From contig QXVZ01029315.1 of assembly GCA_008931825.1 (NCBI GenBank), forward strand, positions 1 to 64,000: 64,000 nt of DNA. The letters run 5' to 3'. The stretch is from Phallusia fumigata. Its lineage: Eukaryota; Chordata; Ascidiacea; Phlebobranchia; Ascidiidae. Shown piece by piece: positions 44,374-57,800 of this stretch; position 1 is the first letter of the stretch; each line of letters opens with the position of its first letter. The position numbers and the translations under genes are program-made. The notes under the pieces are model-generated. The model made no database searches, was not told where the DNA came from, and saw only the letters and a list, made by a program, of their open reading frames with translations.

Positions 44374-47300
44374 TCTTAACGGCGGCGCCAGTGTTGACCT
44401 TAAGTCCAGTTTGTGAAAGCCTGAGAGATTGCTTGCACAAAAAAAACATTTACAATTTTTGTGCCGAAAATTGTTTTTATCTGACTTGGCAGCTATAAGA
44501 CGCATGAAATGCTTTCTGAGAGATATTATGAGTCTCACCCCATTAGGTTGTGTGGTGGCATCAACAACATAACATACAGCAGTATGCTGCCTTTACCGTA
44601 TACTCGAAAATGAGGCATGCATCTGCTGTGCAACAATCCCTTCGCCGTATACATTATTAATAGTCACAGGCGAGAAAAACAGGAAGCAGTCGTAGCTTCA
44701 CCGGGAACGCGTCGTAGTCTTCATCGCGCGTTCACCAGTTCTCCTGCTACAACATGTTGTCCTTGCAGGGCAGCACGAGGCTTTGTCTGTTTACGGTCTG
44801 CTCGTCGAGTTACAGTAATCATGTGTTATTTATATTGCGTGTTTACATGAAGCTTGTACAGTTTGCTAAACGAAACCATTTTGTTATTTTGTCATATTCG
44901 AAAGCCCATTTGTACGTAATAATTACATTTAGTTACAAACGACTAATTAATATCGTTGTTCCAAAAACGTTTACCCAATTGCTAACGTAATGTACAGCAT
45001 GTACGATCGCTCTAGCAAGGGGCCCCTGGGGGTAACGTGGGACACAAAAGACATTTTTTAAAGAGGAATGATGGATGCATCTAACTTATTTCGCAAGTTT
45101 TTAGACATCGAAGTCTCTCGAATTAATGTTAATCAAACGCACCCTCCCTCCCCCAGATATTTTTGCACCGGTCATCAAAGCCATGATCCAGCCCCGACTG
45201 CATGTCTAAACCTAAGTTCTTCCTCCCTCCGTAATGTCATGTGTGTTTATAACTTTCAATAATAACTTCCCTTTGGTTACAAAAACGGGACCGCAAAAAT
45301 CTGGTTGATTGTAGAAAAGTATTGATTCCAGGATATGAATCAGCTTCAAAGTTGTGGTCTGATATATTACTTACGCCCACGCTTGACTTTTTCAGGAGTA
45401 AAAACAGGCTTTTCGCAGATCAATGCAGTTTCTTACAAAATTTAAGAAAGGGTGGGAGATAAGGTTTTTGTGTTCGGTCAATATGAAATACACCACCGAT
45501 TTATCAGTGAGTCATCGCCAAAATATGACGCGTCACCTTTGAAGGTTTGCACCACAGAGGCTCATTCATTAATTTAAGCCACTGGCTCCTGCTCGTTGAC
45601 TTTGGATTATTCTCTCATGAACGGCTACAGTTAAATTTCCTCATTTCCTTACCAACATAGAAAGCACAAGGCGGTCAGCTTTTATAAATAGCGAACGGGC
45701 AATGTCAAAACTTGGGTAATCCTATTTGCCTGGCTCAGTCTTAGAATAGGCGGAACGACATGTTGTTGCTCAAACGCATGTTCACTGCGGCGCTAAAAGG
45801 TCGCCGATCCTGCGTTTGGCAAATAAACAGAGGCTGCTTTATTGCAAGCGATCGTGTAACCGATAAATCGTAAAACTCGTATTATTGCGCTCCCGTGAAA
45901 AAAGGGCGAGGCCAAGCAAACCGCACCTGGAGAAACGAGTTCAGTTAAAAACTTGCCTGTTTGCTGCGTGTCGCGACGGAAACTATTGACATAGCCGTCG
46001 TTTCTATTTGCGTTGCGAAACAGACTTTACTTTATCTCCAAAACCCGTGGGTGCAGCATTTTGGAATTTAGGAGGAGGGAATGTCGGTAGCTTCTAGCAG
46101 AAAAACATTGCACCGACAAACAGTACGTTCTATATAGTAGATGTTCTGCAAATTTACACACTGACAAAACTGTGAGTTTAAAAGTGAAGCTGGATTAAAT
46201 CCAAGTGCCAAACACCCGTGGCAGCATCGAATGTAGATTAAAATGCATTCTTTTTGTCTTTATTTTTCGGGTGGTCAGTTTCCCCGTGGGCCTCTTGATA
46301 TTTCTCCACACCCGGGCCTGGTGTTTGAAAAACTGAAAAGCGACAGAAGAAGCCTGACACAGCTGCGGTGGGTGTTGAAACTGCGCGCTAAACCGACGTG
46401 CGCGCCAAGAGATAAACAAGACCGATCGTCGGCGATAAGACAAGGCGCTCCAATAGGCCAATCCTCAATGTAAAAATTACTGACCTGAGCGTACAATCCC
46501 TACACGTACGTTTACACACAACACAAACACTTTCAAACGTGCCGCACGTAAACGTGAACGTGATGGCCGTAATGTTTTCGGTGATAATGTTTCATAAGTC
46601 ATTGATCTTAAAACTGCGGCAAGACGTGTCGACGTTCGAGTTTCGTAACTAGGCCAAATGTTCAATTTATGATGGCTTGCGATTAAGATATAAATTGTTA
46701 AGCAAAAAATAAACAAAGCAGTTAGTCTGGGCTGCACAAAAGACATTTTCAGGGTGGCTTTGCATTAAATTCCTTCATATTAATAGGGTGGTTAGCATTA
46801 AAACCCTAATAAATAACCCTTTAAATTCTCGATATGTTTACGCATACAACCTTGAGGACAAGAAAGTTTATCAGACATAATCATCCACTTTCTCGCAATT
46901 GTCGTTCTACTGCATGTTTTCTGACAATAGTTCGTTAGATATCGATCGAAAGTGCACGCAGAGGGAGGGGGGTAACCGTCATTTACTTTCCATTATTCCT
47001 CCCGACAAGGGGGGCGTTTGATAAAATTTCCATTAACTTATTTATAGTCACATTCGATCGGCATCATGCGACGATAAGCGCACCACAATGCTACTTACAT
47101 AACACTAACAAGCCATGCGGACAGGGTTCTAGTTTAGACGTTGAACCATAAGGCGACATCAAATTTCTCATTTCCTGGAAATGTAGTTCACGCTGATGAG
47201 CATCCTAGGCAGATGTTATTTTCATAAATAGCGTGGTTCTCGCATCTTAATCCCGAATTTTGGGAAGCTCTAATCATGCACGACTCCTGATTGCGATCGC

Positions 47301-50224
47301 TTTGCGCCGTCGGGCACAATGCAGACGCGGTTGTTTGTTGATAGAGATCGGCGCGATTCAGTAAGGTTTGCAGCAGAAGCCAAGAGTTCGTACGATGGTC
47401 GATTAAATCGCGCGGTGATTTGAACCCACAGAGATAAAACCGCCAATTTCGTTTTGCACGAGGCTCGTTACCCAGGTGAGGGGAAAGTCGCTTCTGGCGT
47501 GAAATTAACTGACCTGATTTGGTCGCATGTGTTGTGCCTCGACCCTGATGACAGCTAACCCGCTGTGCACCCAGGGACGCGTGTGCGCTGAGGGACAAAT
47601 GAGAATAAACCTGCACTCATTGCATGAATAAGTCATAAGCGCAGCAATCGGGTGTTTTTTTCCGTTCTAAGCGCACAGAGATGATTCGGCAGTAAAACAA
47701 TATCGCTGACCTCTCGTGCGTAACTGACCACAACAGCGTCCATCGCGGTCAGCAGCTCATATCAATTGAACGCCGATCGCAGCGATTCATAAATCACCGT
47801 GTCAGCATCGCGTTGGCCACATAAGTGCTGTTTTCAGCAGCATGGCTCGGTTCATATGGGTGCACTGTAGGTTTGCGAACGACTAAGTCGTGAAACTGGA
47901 TCTGTGCAGCGCGGCCAATAACCCTATCCGCTATATCTTAATGCGTCAAGAGCTGACAGGCAATTTATTAAACCTTCTCGAATTATGATGTACAGCGAGC
48001 AATAGTGAAATATTGTTTGTCCGTATCGCAAAGCAAGCCTATGCGATCATGTTGCCACGATTGCAACGGCAAATATGAAACCAATCGATACTACACAAGG
48101 TGAACGTAAATGTAGCTCGCGCCACACACATGTTTAGAAGGCTACGATGTAGACTCGCCTGGAGAAAGCACTAGTGGCTTGAGAGCTACAAAATTGTTCG
48201 AGCGAAAAACTGCGACTGTGCAATCAAGTGGTCCAATCTGTAATCTGATTTCCATATTTAATTTGTGGGCGCGCCGCGGTCGGCCAACGAAAAACCAGCA
48301 AATCAGAACGGACTGTGATTGCGCGTCGTCAACAAACCGCGGAGAATCGGGAAATACGCGACGCGCGGCGATCTTGCGTCCTTCTATCGCTTCCAAGCTG
48401 GAAAGTTCGACTGCACCAATTCAACACAGCCCAGGTGGTGTCTGATTGAAAATGGTTTGTCGGTTGTTTTAGTTATCCACACATTTACCAAACGACCTTA
48501 CTAAATCGCGAAACCCTCCCTGCTATTGGCAGTGCAAGCATGCTCTAAATCAAAGCATCGTGGAAACCAACTACGCACGTTTGCAATATTTTACTGTAAT
48601 TCATCATGTTAAAGGCACTCTGTGTATTTATTAAAAGCTTGTTTCAAACCACTACAATAACCGTTGGGTTTTTGCTCACATATCATGCCACAGGCTATGG
48701 CAACGTTCACGTATTGTGTGAAACATTTCGTGCAGCATGCCGACCTGTATCGCACCAGGTACTGAAGTGATTCACAACCGCTGCATTAAAATGTCACGAC
48801 CACAACGCATCGTTGACAGAGCGAAGATGGCGGCTGAATGGAACATGTTTTGTTTGACAGTTGAACATTTTGTTGAGCGAGTGGAGACACAATCGTCGCC
48901 CGGAGCAACTCATTAGATGGACGGAACCAACAACGCGGATGCAACTAAGCAACTTTGTAATGCAATTTATTGCAACTCCTAAAGACTTGTCTACAAGGGC
49001 GCTTTACGTACCCGCGGTTTTTGTTATTTTTTTAAGCAAGCACTCCACCTAGGTGGAGCTTTCCGATCTACATATCACCTACCCAGATGGTATCTTGTGC
49101 TGCAAGCGCATCTGGCAATATGTTGGCGGGCAACGGGCAAAGAGCTCCTTAGCTAATTGTTCTTGCATTCTTTCCACAGACGGCTCTCATACAAAAACAA
49201 CGCAGCTGTACGGCGGTCACCTCGTTTATTCCTGGTATTTCCCGGTATATTCGACGCACAAAAATAGCCTTAGTTTGCTTCAATTGCCCGCGAACACACA
49301 CTCAAAGGGTAGGTGGATTTGTCACGTTGTGCAGCGTGTTGCACCACCGACCGGATATCGGCGGCTTGGAAGCGATTCAGCATTTCATGAACGACAGTCC
49401 CTTTTCAGGGCGACTCGCACAACCCCGCGCGCTATCGGTCAGATAACGCATGATCGATGTCGCGAGTTCACAGCAGCTAAAATCAGCTACAGGGGACAAC
49501 AAGTTGGATTTCCCAGTATCTTGCATCATGGCTCACGGCACCGCTGTCCTGATGATGATGCTGCAGGGTCAGAGGTCAGCGAATCGCTGGACGAGCCGCG
49601 ATATCACGTGTGCTTCGACGTAAGTGCTCGTTTCGCCGCGGTCGAAAACTCTTGACTCTTTGGCGCCACCATGTTTTGCGTCCTGTCAAACACAAGTCGT
49701 TTGGTAAAGTGCTCCATGAGCGCTTAGCAGGGGGCGGAAAACACGACAGAAATGTTAAGGACAGTTAGACATTGAAACGCTCGTGTTGTCGTTACGTGCT
49801 GGCGCGGAAATTTAGTGCACCGCTGCAAATTAAACACGACGTATCCGTCTGGCGACAATTGATATTTTGCCCCTACTGGATCAGCGGTGGTGCGTGATAC
49901 AAGCAAGCTCCCACAAGCACTTAAGTGTTCGGGCAAAGCGGCTTTGTTGATAAGTCATCGCACTGACCTACGACCGCGCGCCAAGTTTGCAAAATACAAC
50001 ACTTGGGTCGAATTTCGACAAGGCTTGAATTTTTGTCCGCAAACTCAATGGTGTAGGGCGGGCGGCTGAACGCGGCAAAGCTACAGTCGTGTCCGATGCG
50101 AGTGCGCCGGAGTCTATGGAGCTCGTGATATGTCTGTTTTCTGTCAAATTCAGGGGAAACGTTTGGATGAGGCATGTGATGGGACTTTCCGCGGATGCTC
50201 GAACATTCGCTGCACGTTTGGCGT

Positions 50225-50441
50225 AACAGACCACAGCCTGCTGTTAAGACATGTGATTTCGAGCCAACAATGTTTTTTCGCCTTTCCTTAGCTGGTCGAC
50301 GCACAATTTGTAGTCACGACCACAATAATTACNAACAGACCACAGCCTGCTGTTAAGACATGTGATTTCGAGCCAACAATGTTTTTTCGCCTTTCCTTAG
50401 CTGGTCGACGCACAATTTGTAGTCACGACCACAATAATTAC
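50225..50441. repeat. Exact 108-bp tandem duplication around a single N
   Basis: 50225-50332 and 50334-50441 are identical with an N at 50333. Most simply an overlap of contig ends left unmerged. Confidence 0.85.
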
Positions 50442-50443
50442 GC

Positions 50444-51237
50444 CATGCCTTTAACTCAAAAGTACACAGAAATGATATAGAATTTATCAAAAACATAGTA
50501 AGGTAAGTCGTATTTATAACTTTATTCGATATTCTGAAGCATGTCGCTTCGTACGCTACTTTTTCTATTTGTTTTTTAAGACGGTATTTTCATCCAAATC
50601 TGTTTAAATTGGAATCAAATAAAACCTGGTACCCTAACGATTCTAAAAGCATTATCTGTAGTCTTTTGCATAGGGAAAGTCATACAAGTGCTTGCAAAGC
50701 AATGTCCGTGAAGAACTTTAAGGTTAAACCCAGCTCGAACAGCAGACATTTCGTTGTAAATTTAAAGGAATTGCCGTAGCATAAATGTACGTCACATTCG
50801 CCGAATGAAAGTGCTTGCGGTATTAAAAACGNTTTAACTCAAAAGTGTCATGCCTTTAACTCAAAAGTACACAGGAATGACATAGAATTTATCAAAAACA
50901 TAGTAAGTTAAGTCGTATTTATAACTTTATTCGATATTCTGAGCCATATCGCTTCGTACGCTCACTTTTTCTATTTGTTTGTTGAAGCGGTATTTTCACC
51001 CAAATCTGTTTAAATTGGAATCAATTATAACCTAGCACCCTAACGATTCTAAAAGCATTACCTGTAGTCTTTTGCATAGGGAAAGTCATACAAGTGCTTG
51101 CAAAGCATTGTCCGTGAAGAGCTTTAAGGTTAAACCCAGCGCGAACAGCAGACAATTCGTTATAAATTCAAAGGCCTTGCCGTAGCATAAAGGTACGTCA
51201 CATTTGCCGAATGAAAGTGCTTGCGGTATTAAAAACG
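50444..51237. repeat. About 389-bp tandem duplication, roughly 5 percent divergent, around a single N
   Basis: 50444-50831 and 50849-51237 run parallel from CATGCCTTTAACTCAAAAG to TATTAAAAACG with scattered substitutions and small indels; the N is at 50832. The divergence is far above sequencing error and is typical of two alleles of a very polymorphic diploid placed in tandem. Confidence 0.8.
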
Positions 51238-51377
51238 CCCCCACAATGAAGCTGCTAAGCCGCCAGTGCGTGCAATTCTACTGCCAACCTATTCGTCGTG
51301 CGTAATGACAATGGTCGTTCAAGGACAAAGACTTGAGTTTGGGGGATGTGGCATATTGACAGGAAGGGTCGCTTTCG

Positions 51378-51416
51378 TCAATGCGGACATTTCGACATGG
51401 GGTTTTTGGCATCGGA
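51378..51416 (-). CDS. Possible THADA terminal exon, short, uncertain
   Basis: After the donor at 51813, the next acceptor-like site (CATTTACAG at 51417) continues in phase 0 for twelve codons to TGA. This would end the protein well short of the human C-terminus, so it may be spurious, or the real terminal exons may have been missed or disturbed by the nearby assembly duplications at 50.2-51.2 kb. Confidence 0.2.
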   Translation of the reverse strand, partial: SDAKNPMSKCPH

Positions 51417-51812
51417 CTGTAAATGGCGTTAGGTTGCGATTTGTCGACTTTTGGATTCGATGTGCGTCATAGGTAAAGTTGTTTTGAAAATAAGCATGAG
51501 ATGGGATGGTGGGAGCATTAGCCCAGACCTTTAGGTGAAATAAAACCTGACTATTTGCAGAGCGGTTGAGTCACATGCGTTGTAACTTTACCAGGTAAAG
51601 ATTCACTAAACCGAAGCAAATACATCAACGTTTGGGAGAATTTCTCTCCAAGCCGAACAAACCTACTTCTTCAGTGGCGCAATGCTGTTTGACAGCCGAA
51701 ACCGCAGCAAGGCCGTTTCGCGAAAAACAAGCAAGATAGAAAAAAGGCAAACAGCAAAAAAACACAGTTGCTAAAGCTGTGTTGTCGGGCGACCGAAAAT
51801 AAATCGCCTTAC

Positions 51813-54800
51813 CTCGCTTTTTCCATTGACGGTCGCCGGAGTCATGACGTCACACAGGATCTTGCGGCACTGTTCCGCATGACTTGTACCGTGCAATGCA
51901 AGGAGGCTGTCTACAGCCACTTCCAACGCGAGTGCGTCTATAAACGGGGCTCCTGAACACAACCAATCGTTGATGGCAAAACAAGCAGCGGGCAAAATCG
52001 CCCAGGCAACTGCACACATGAGCTGGGACAAACAAGGCGACATTCAAAATACCATGCGGGCGTTTAACAAGAATTGGTATTTTACTACAACGCTTCCTAG
52101 AATCTAGACGATTGATACATGTGATAAATAGGTTAGGCGGAGTTCTTTTGCCCTTAAGTTAACTCTTGTCACTTTGTTAAATGTTACTGACGTGTTGAAA
52201 GTTGGTTCACTGAGACTCCATTAACTTAAAGCATCAATGCAGTTCAACACAGTTGGACCAACAGTAGAACTGGAGTTTCCGTACTTTGGTTGTGAAAACC
52301 AAAGTTGGGCATTTTATCGTGATGGAACTTGTGCGTGACTGGTGTCGTCAATAACAACGCATCGGCCCAATGATACGAGAGGATTACAAACAAATCTGCC
52401 ATTTTACTGCAGATTAAGCAACTGAGCTACGAACCTAACAAATAACACGCACCAAAAAACAGGAGTTTACCTTCTCTTAAGCCGCACTGCAGCGCCACCT
52501 TGTGTACAAGCAGGGACGCGTTCAGGCGAACAGATTCGTCTTCGTCAATTAACATTGCGAGGAGAAGGCGCCATGCGATAAACACCAGGGGTTCTGCGAA
52601 ACAAAAGGTCTTAAGTTACGTAACCCGAACAGGGCACAAACCGCAAACCAAGTAAGACACACAGGATAACTCACGATTTTGGCAATGCAACATAGAACCT
52701 GTTTTTATAACCACATACACAGTTTAGGCGAGCTTTCAATTTAGCGCAGTTATGTGTTGTGAGTAAAAAACGATGGTTTAACGAAATAGATTAACAAGTC
52801 CGTTGGGATGTCTACAGAACAGTTTTAAATACCGTTCTGATCATCTTTGAAGACAATTGTACGGTTTAACCCTCACAGCCCGCGTTATTTCTCTGAAACT
52901 ATTTCCTTGCAACTATAAAAATTTAAATTCATGGTTACGTTTTCACAATTGTCTCATATTTTGCGTTGTTAAAATGTATATGAAAGTTGCTTGAATTGTT
53001 GATATTAGTGAGGTGCTTTGTAATATGTTCATCAGTTAGGCACGCGACTGAGCGGTCCGTGCGACATCATTTACATCGAAGGTTTTTGAAATGAACTCAC
53101 ATACAATGTTCTCTAAGACAGCTTCTTAATGAACTTGCGACCTGCGGGGTGGAACGCAAACAAAACGCGACAGCAAAATGTTTCGGACTGTGCCGCAAGA
53201 TCTGTTGCGCTAAAACTAATGAGCCGCAGATCCCTGTCACGTGACGGAACGAAAACAATTCCAAAACTGAATTACTTGGCTCACTGCCAGGTTACTTCGC
53301 TCGTCGTTAGGTATCCATACACGCTTGACTGCAGGTACAAGATTCCCGTGAAGGGATTGTTCGGATTCATTTGCTGACCCGAAAGACACAGGACATCAAA
53401 CAGAAATTTCAAGAATGCTTTAGTTACAAGCATATACAATGTCTAAATCTTTATGCCAATACGTTATTGCATGTTTTCGGCGGTTGATGCATGTTGTATG
53501 GTTCAACCATGACTTTTTCGTACGATTTTCGTGGTTTTAGGGGGTTCGAGGCTAATACATTAATAACAGTATCAAATTCGATTTCAATCAAGTTTAAATG
53601 CCATAGAATTAACAGCATATCCTCAAAAAAGAGAGCTGTCTGTCTCGGTTAGTATTAAAGTGCCAATGCTACCGACAGGGACAAACGGGCATATGATTTT
53701 AAATCAAGCTTAGAATGATTCTATTCACAATGATGCAATTTTAATCCCTCTAAGCGAACAGTCGTCCGATCTTGGTTAGGCGGGGTGTCAACGCACCCAG
53801 TGATTTTGTATTCCTGGAATTCGGCCGCATTGTGATGAATTTGGCAGGCAGCAGCGCACAAAGGAGGCAGCGTATCCGCGGTTTCCTGGGATCTTGCCGG
53901 GCCAATAAACAAGACGAGAGGAGTTGAAGCGCCGACGGAGGCATATGTTTAGTAAAACTGATCGTGATGTCAGTCGCTTGCCACCACCGCTGTGATCCGG
54001 CTCCACCGCAAAGACAGTGTTTTTCCAAGCAGGGAGTGGGGCCGTCGAATAACAGGGCGGGATGCGTGTCAGAAACGGTGTACTACACCACGACAGGCAA
54101 GCGTTGAACGCATGTTTTGTGAAACTCGCCCATCTTATCGAGCTCAGCCGAAGATATACGAGCGCGAGCTGGTTGTGCAAGCACATCAACACGGTGCGGC
54201 GACCTATAGGGCATTAAAATGCGAATTGAAGCGCACGTGGAATATATTTCTGACAACAAACCGTTTGCTGTTAAAATGCAATATCACTTTTCGAATCAAC
54301 ATAGAGCGCTGGACCTAGCACGCCTCGTCACGTGACGACCAACTCGACGGGCGGCGTTTGCTGAAATAAATTTGCGAAAATGTCAAAACATGACGGATGG
54401 CAGCACATGAAACCACAGTATGTCTGGAAAAAGCACGTATCCCGCTCGATCATCTCCCACAGAAGCGTCGAGCTTTAGCTGTTGCTGGCAGAGTTTATGT
54501 ACGGCGGCGGAACTGATGAATTTCGGCTTTCCTGATTCACAGAATGGCGCACAGCCAGCGATTGTTTATTAACGGGATTACACACGTCCCGCGCCCGGAA
54601 CGTAAACATAAACACGAGAGCCATAAACCTAGCGAAAGATCGAGGCGCGCGAATTTGGCGTGAACTTTGAGAAAAAGTCACTCCTGTCCGCGAAAAAAGC
54701 CAGTTGCAATCGATATTACGCGAAACTGAGCCTCCCGGCGTCATGAACGCAAATGTCAAGCTTGAAAATGCCAGTAACCCGACCGAAATATTTTTCCCGA

Positions 54801-57800
54801 AAACGCCGCAGCGCGAATTTGAACAGAAAAACGAAAGTGAACTGTTGCGGCGGCAGACAATGGCGGGAAAACAGCCATCGTTTTCACCCTTGTGTTTGCC
54901 AAGCTCACGGCGAGTATGGAATTTAAATGATAAATTGACGCTGGATTCCTAGTGGCTTAGGCTAAAGGAGCTTGTGGAGCTATTTTTAGCCGCTTTTGTT
55001 CGACACCCGGCGTAAAATCAAATGACGAACAGACCCTTCGGATCATAAATATGTCAAGTAAAATGCGAGCCCGGTTATTGAACGGGTTTTGTGGCCGGGC
55101 TTCATAGTTCTATAGCCGTATACTCTTTTTCAGGTAGAAACTCACAAGGAAGTTGATCAAAACATCAAAAATGTGCACACACGAAGATGTAGTTCCGCTA
55201 CTAACGCGTTCATAGTCCAGGGGTTTGTTTGCCACTTGATCCTCGAGTCGGAGGAAGAAAGAGTTAAAAATAGCTCGGTAAGCTTGTTTAAAGCCAGCGT
55301 GGTGAATGTCAAGCGCCAGAATACTTGCGCACAAACAAAAGGGCGATACGATTGATTGCACTAAGCTCAATTTGAACCTGCCTTAAGCGTGATACCGGTA
55401 CACGGAAGACGGAACCATGGCTAGCACTCCCGCTGACGACCGGTTGAGGTTTGTGAATAAAGTTGCATCTACAAAGCACATGTGTCGAGAAATACCATCA
55501 CTACAGGGGATTTGTATGAGGGTTGGCAGATTGAGTGGAAGCAGCTGACAAGCTGTAATCCCTCGCCGCGAATTCGCAAATCACGATGACCACGGAATCG
55601 CCATCAGCACATCGTTGTCGGCCACTTAACCCAATCGATGCCTCGCTCCTCACGCGTGTATATTACAGCCAGATCACGTCGCCGTTTTGGTGAAGAGGAT
55701 CTGGAGCACTTTAACACAATGGATGATCTGCGTGGCTCAACGCACGTATGAAATGCTGTCGGAAGTGTGGAAGAACGCAAGGACGGATTACGTCACTTTA
55801 AACGTGCGCGCGCAGGCTCTTATGGATTTACGTACCACGTATTAGATTGCCACGTTGCCAGTTCACTGGATTTTAGAAAACAGAGATGAAGTAAACAAAA
55901 ATTTCTTAAGAGTCGTTTTTCACAATTATAGTATCTCCTTGTAACATTGTACTGTTAAACACTGTCAACCCCTATTGGTAGTTACAAGGCAGTCGAAGCT
56001 GCAGCTAACAAGTGAATGTGTTCCAATGACTCTTCGAACTCACGAGAACCGGTGACCCAAGAGGGAAACCGACTTGAAAGAAACTCTTTTTTCGCTTAAC
56101 TGGCGAACCACAGGTTTCGGATCTAGATAGTTTTGTGCTTCCCTCGCTCGTAAAGCGTGTTCCTCGCCCTGAACTGTTAAGTTTAGTCGAACAACAAGGA
56201 ACGCATTACATCGCCTCTGGCGCCACCAGCGCACAGACCACAGTTTATTATCGCGGCTTAATCTTTGCGCCTCGACGATCAGGCATCTACTTAGAGCTGT
56301 TTATTGTGGATTTTAGGTTTTCGCCGAAATTCGGTCGATGAGGAAGTCCGAGGGAGAAAACATTGCGAAAAAGTTTTTCCACTTTCGCTCCATCAGGCGT
56401 TACCTAATTTCCAGCAAAAGTGTTAGGTAACGCCTAAAACGGACACTAATATACATGTGCAATTCATGGTTTGTTAGATTACCAGTTAAGAAAACTGTCA
56501 ATCATTAAAAAAGATTGAAACGTTACAGAAGGAAACCTATGTGTCTGCTTTCTAGATAATTTGTAAACAGGTGCGTAGGGATAAACGACATCGCAATTAT
56601 ACATGCGCGGCACATCATAGTGGTTTCTATATTTCATGTAACACACGCGCTTGAAGAAAGGGCGTATTTCAAAAACTGCGCTAGTCCGTGCCAAAATCGC
56701 GTCATGTGTTACTAATCCGTAATATAGTGCAATGGTGCAACAAAGTCGACAAGCGTGGGCGCGTAACATTTAAAGGGCATCGATCAGACGGGAACCGCGA
56801 TACATCACACCAGCCGTAAACAGGTCGTGACGCAGCTCGGTTTGCGTTCTCGCCTCCAGCGCCCATTGTTCCGCTGGGTTTTCGCACCGCAAACCTACGC
56901 AGTGTGGCAAGTCTTTTGGGTCAACAATGTATTACAACAGCAGCACCTGAGGCCGCGTAGGAAGGCCACCTGCCCAGCTTTGTGCATTGAGTGGATGTGT
57001 TACGTCACGGGAACAAAAGGCCTATCGGTTCGCCACTTGAGGTCGTACAAAGGCCAGAGTGGAAACAATACACGCGAGTGCGGTAAATGCGAAACCTATT
57101 GGGTTGGTTCAAAGTGGACCACTCACCCGCGGGTTGTTTGACGAGAAGTTGAAACGTAACCTTCCCCAGGCTTTCAGCGAAGGCCCGTCGCACTTCCGTG
57201 CTGTCCTCGACCCCGGGAGCAAAGACCCGTAATGATAATTGCAGCCATCGGCGTTGTACGTCCGCAAGATAATGCCAGCTCTCCTGGGAACATGCATGTT
57301 GGCGAGTGAATTTGCAACAAATTTGACACATCCTGTCACGTTGATTTTGTAATTCTGGCGAATTGCTCATTATGATTAGAAGTTTATCGACCTGTTTTGC
57401 TGGGTTTTCACCGCTAACGCCTACCAACTAATAATTAAGGCGCGGAGGAATATTGATAATTTTGTAGCGACGGTGGATGATATTACATCCATCTGGGTGT
57501 AAAAATGAAAACATAACGACTTACGCGGGTACCTATGTGTACGACAAAATGTATGCAAACATTTTAGATGGATTAGTGTAAGATATTCTTTTAGCCCAAG
57601 GGAAACACAAACACTCGAAAAAAATCCAGCTTTTAAGATTTTTACAAAATTACGGGCCAGTGTATTTAAGCGTGGAGTCGTCTTAGAATTTAGCGCTAGA
57701 TGCTACACGGGTATCACACTACCCGTTTTGGCCATTTAGACCAAACCGATAAAGGCTGATTCACACCGGATGCGTCTACCGGTTTGCGGTACGTTTTTTT

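Larger units (their letters stand above)
37820..50224. other. Intergenic region between the 3' ends of ZFP36 and THADA, no gene recognised
   Basis: About 12 kb of CpG-rich DNA without chained exons on either strand. The longest open frame, near 49.05-49.65 kb, has no recognisable homology. Perfect CRE palindromes occur at 41964-41971 and 44366-44373, and TCACGTGA at 42408-42415. A GT-rich stretch lies near 38950 and a T/A-rich simple tract at 40985-41060. Confidence 0.6.
52594..57126 (-). other. Large THADA intron (about 4.5 kb)
   Basis: Between the exons ending at 57127 and starting at 52593 I find no exon that both keeps phase and matches THADA. The intron is several times longer than its neighbours. 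It contains two perfect GTCACGTGAC palindromes (53236-53245, 54327-54336) and a short perfect hairpin at 56395-56435. Confidence 0.6.

Noticed and set aside
49053-49655. 200-codon open frame on the plus strand
   Set aside because: No recognisable domain or motif, no splice partners, and a frame of this length is expected about once by chance in 64 kb of this composition.
53490-53560. tRNA-like B-box GGTTCGAGGCT
   Set aside because: No A-box or cloverleaf could be drawn upstream.
56048-56838. Two possible extra THADA exons in the large intron (near 56838-56797 and 56192-56048)
   Set aside because: Phases could be made to fit and one looked like EEHALRARE, but the exon at 52593-52471 matches human THADA far better and joins directly in phase to the exon ending at 57127.
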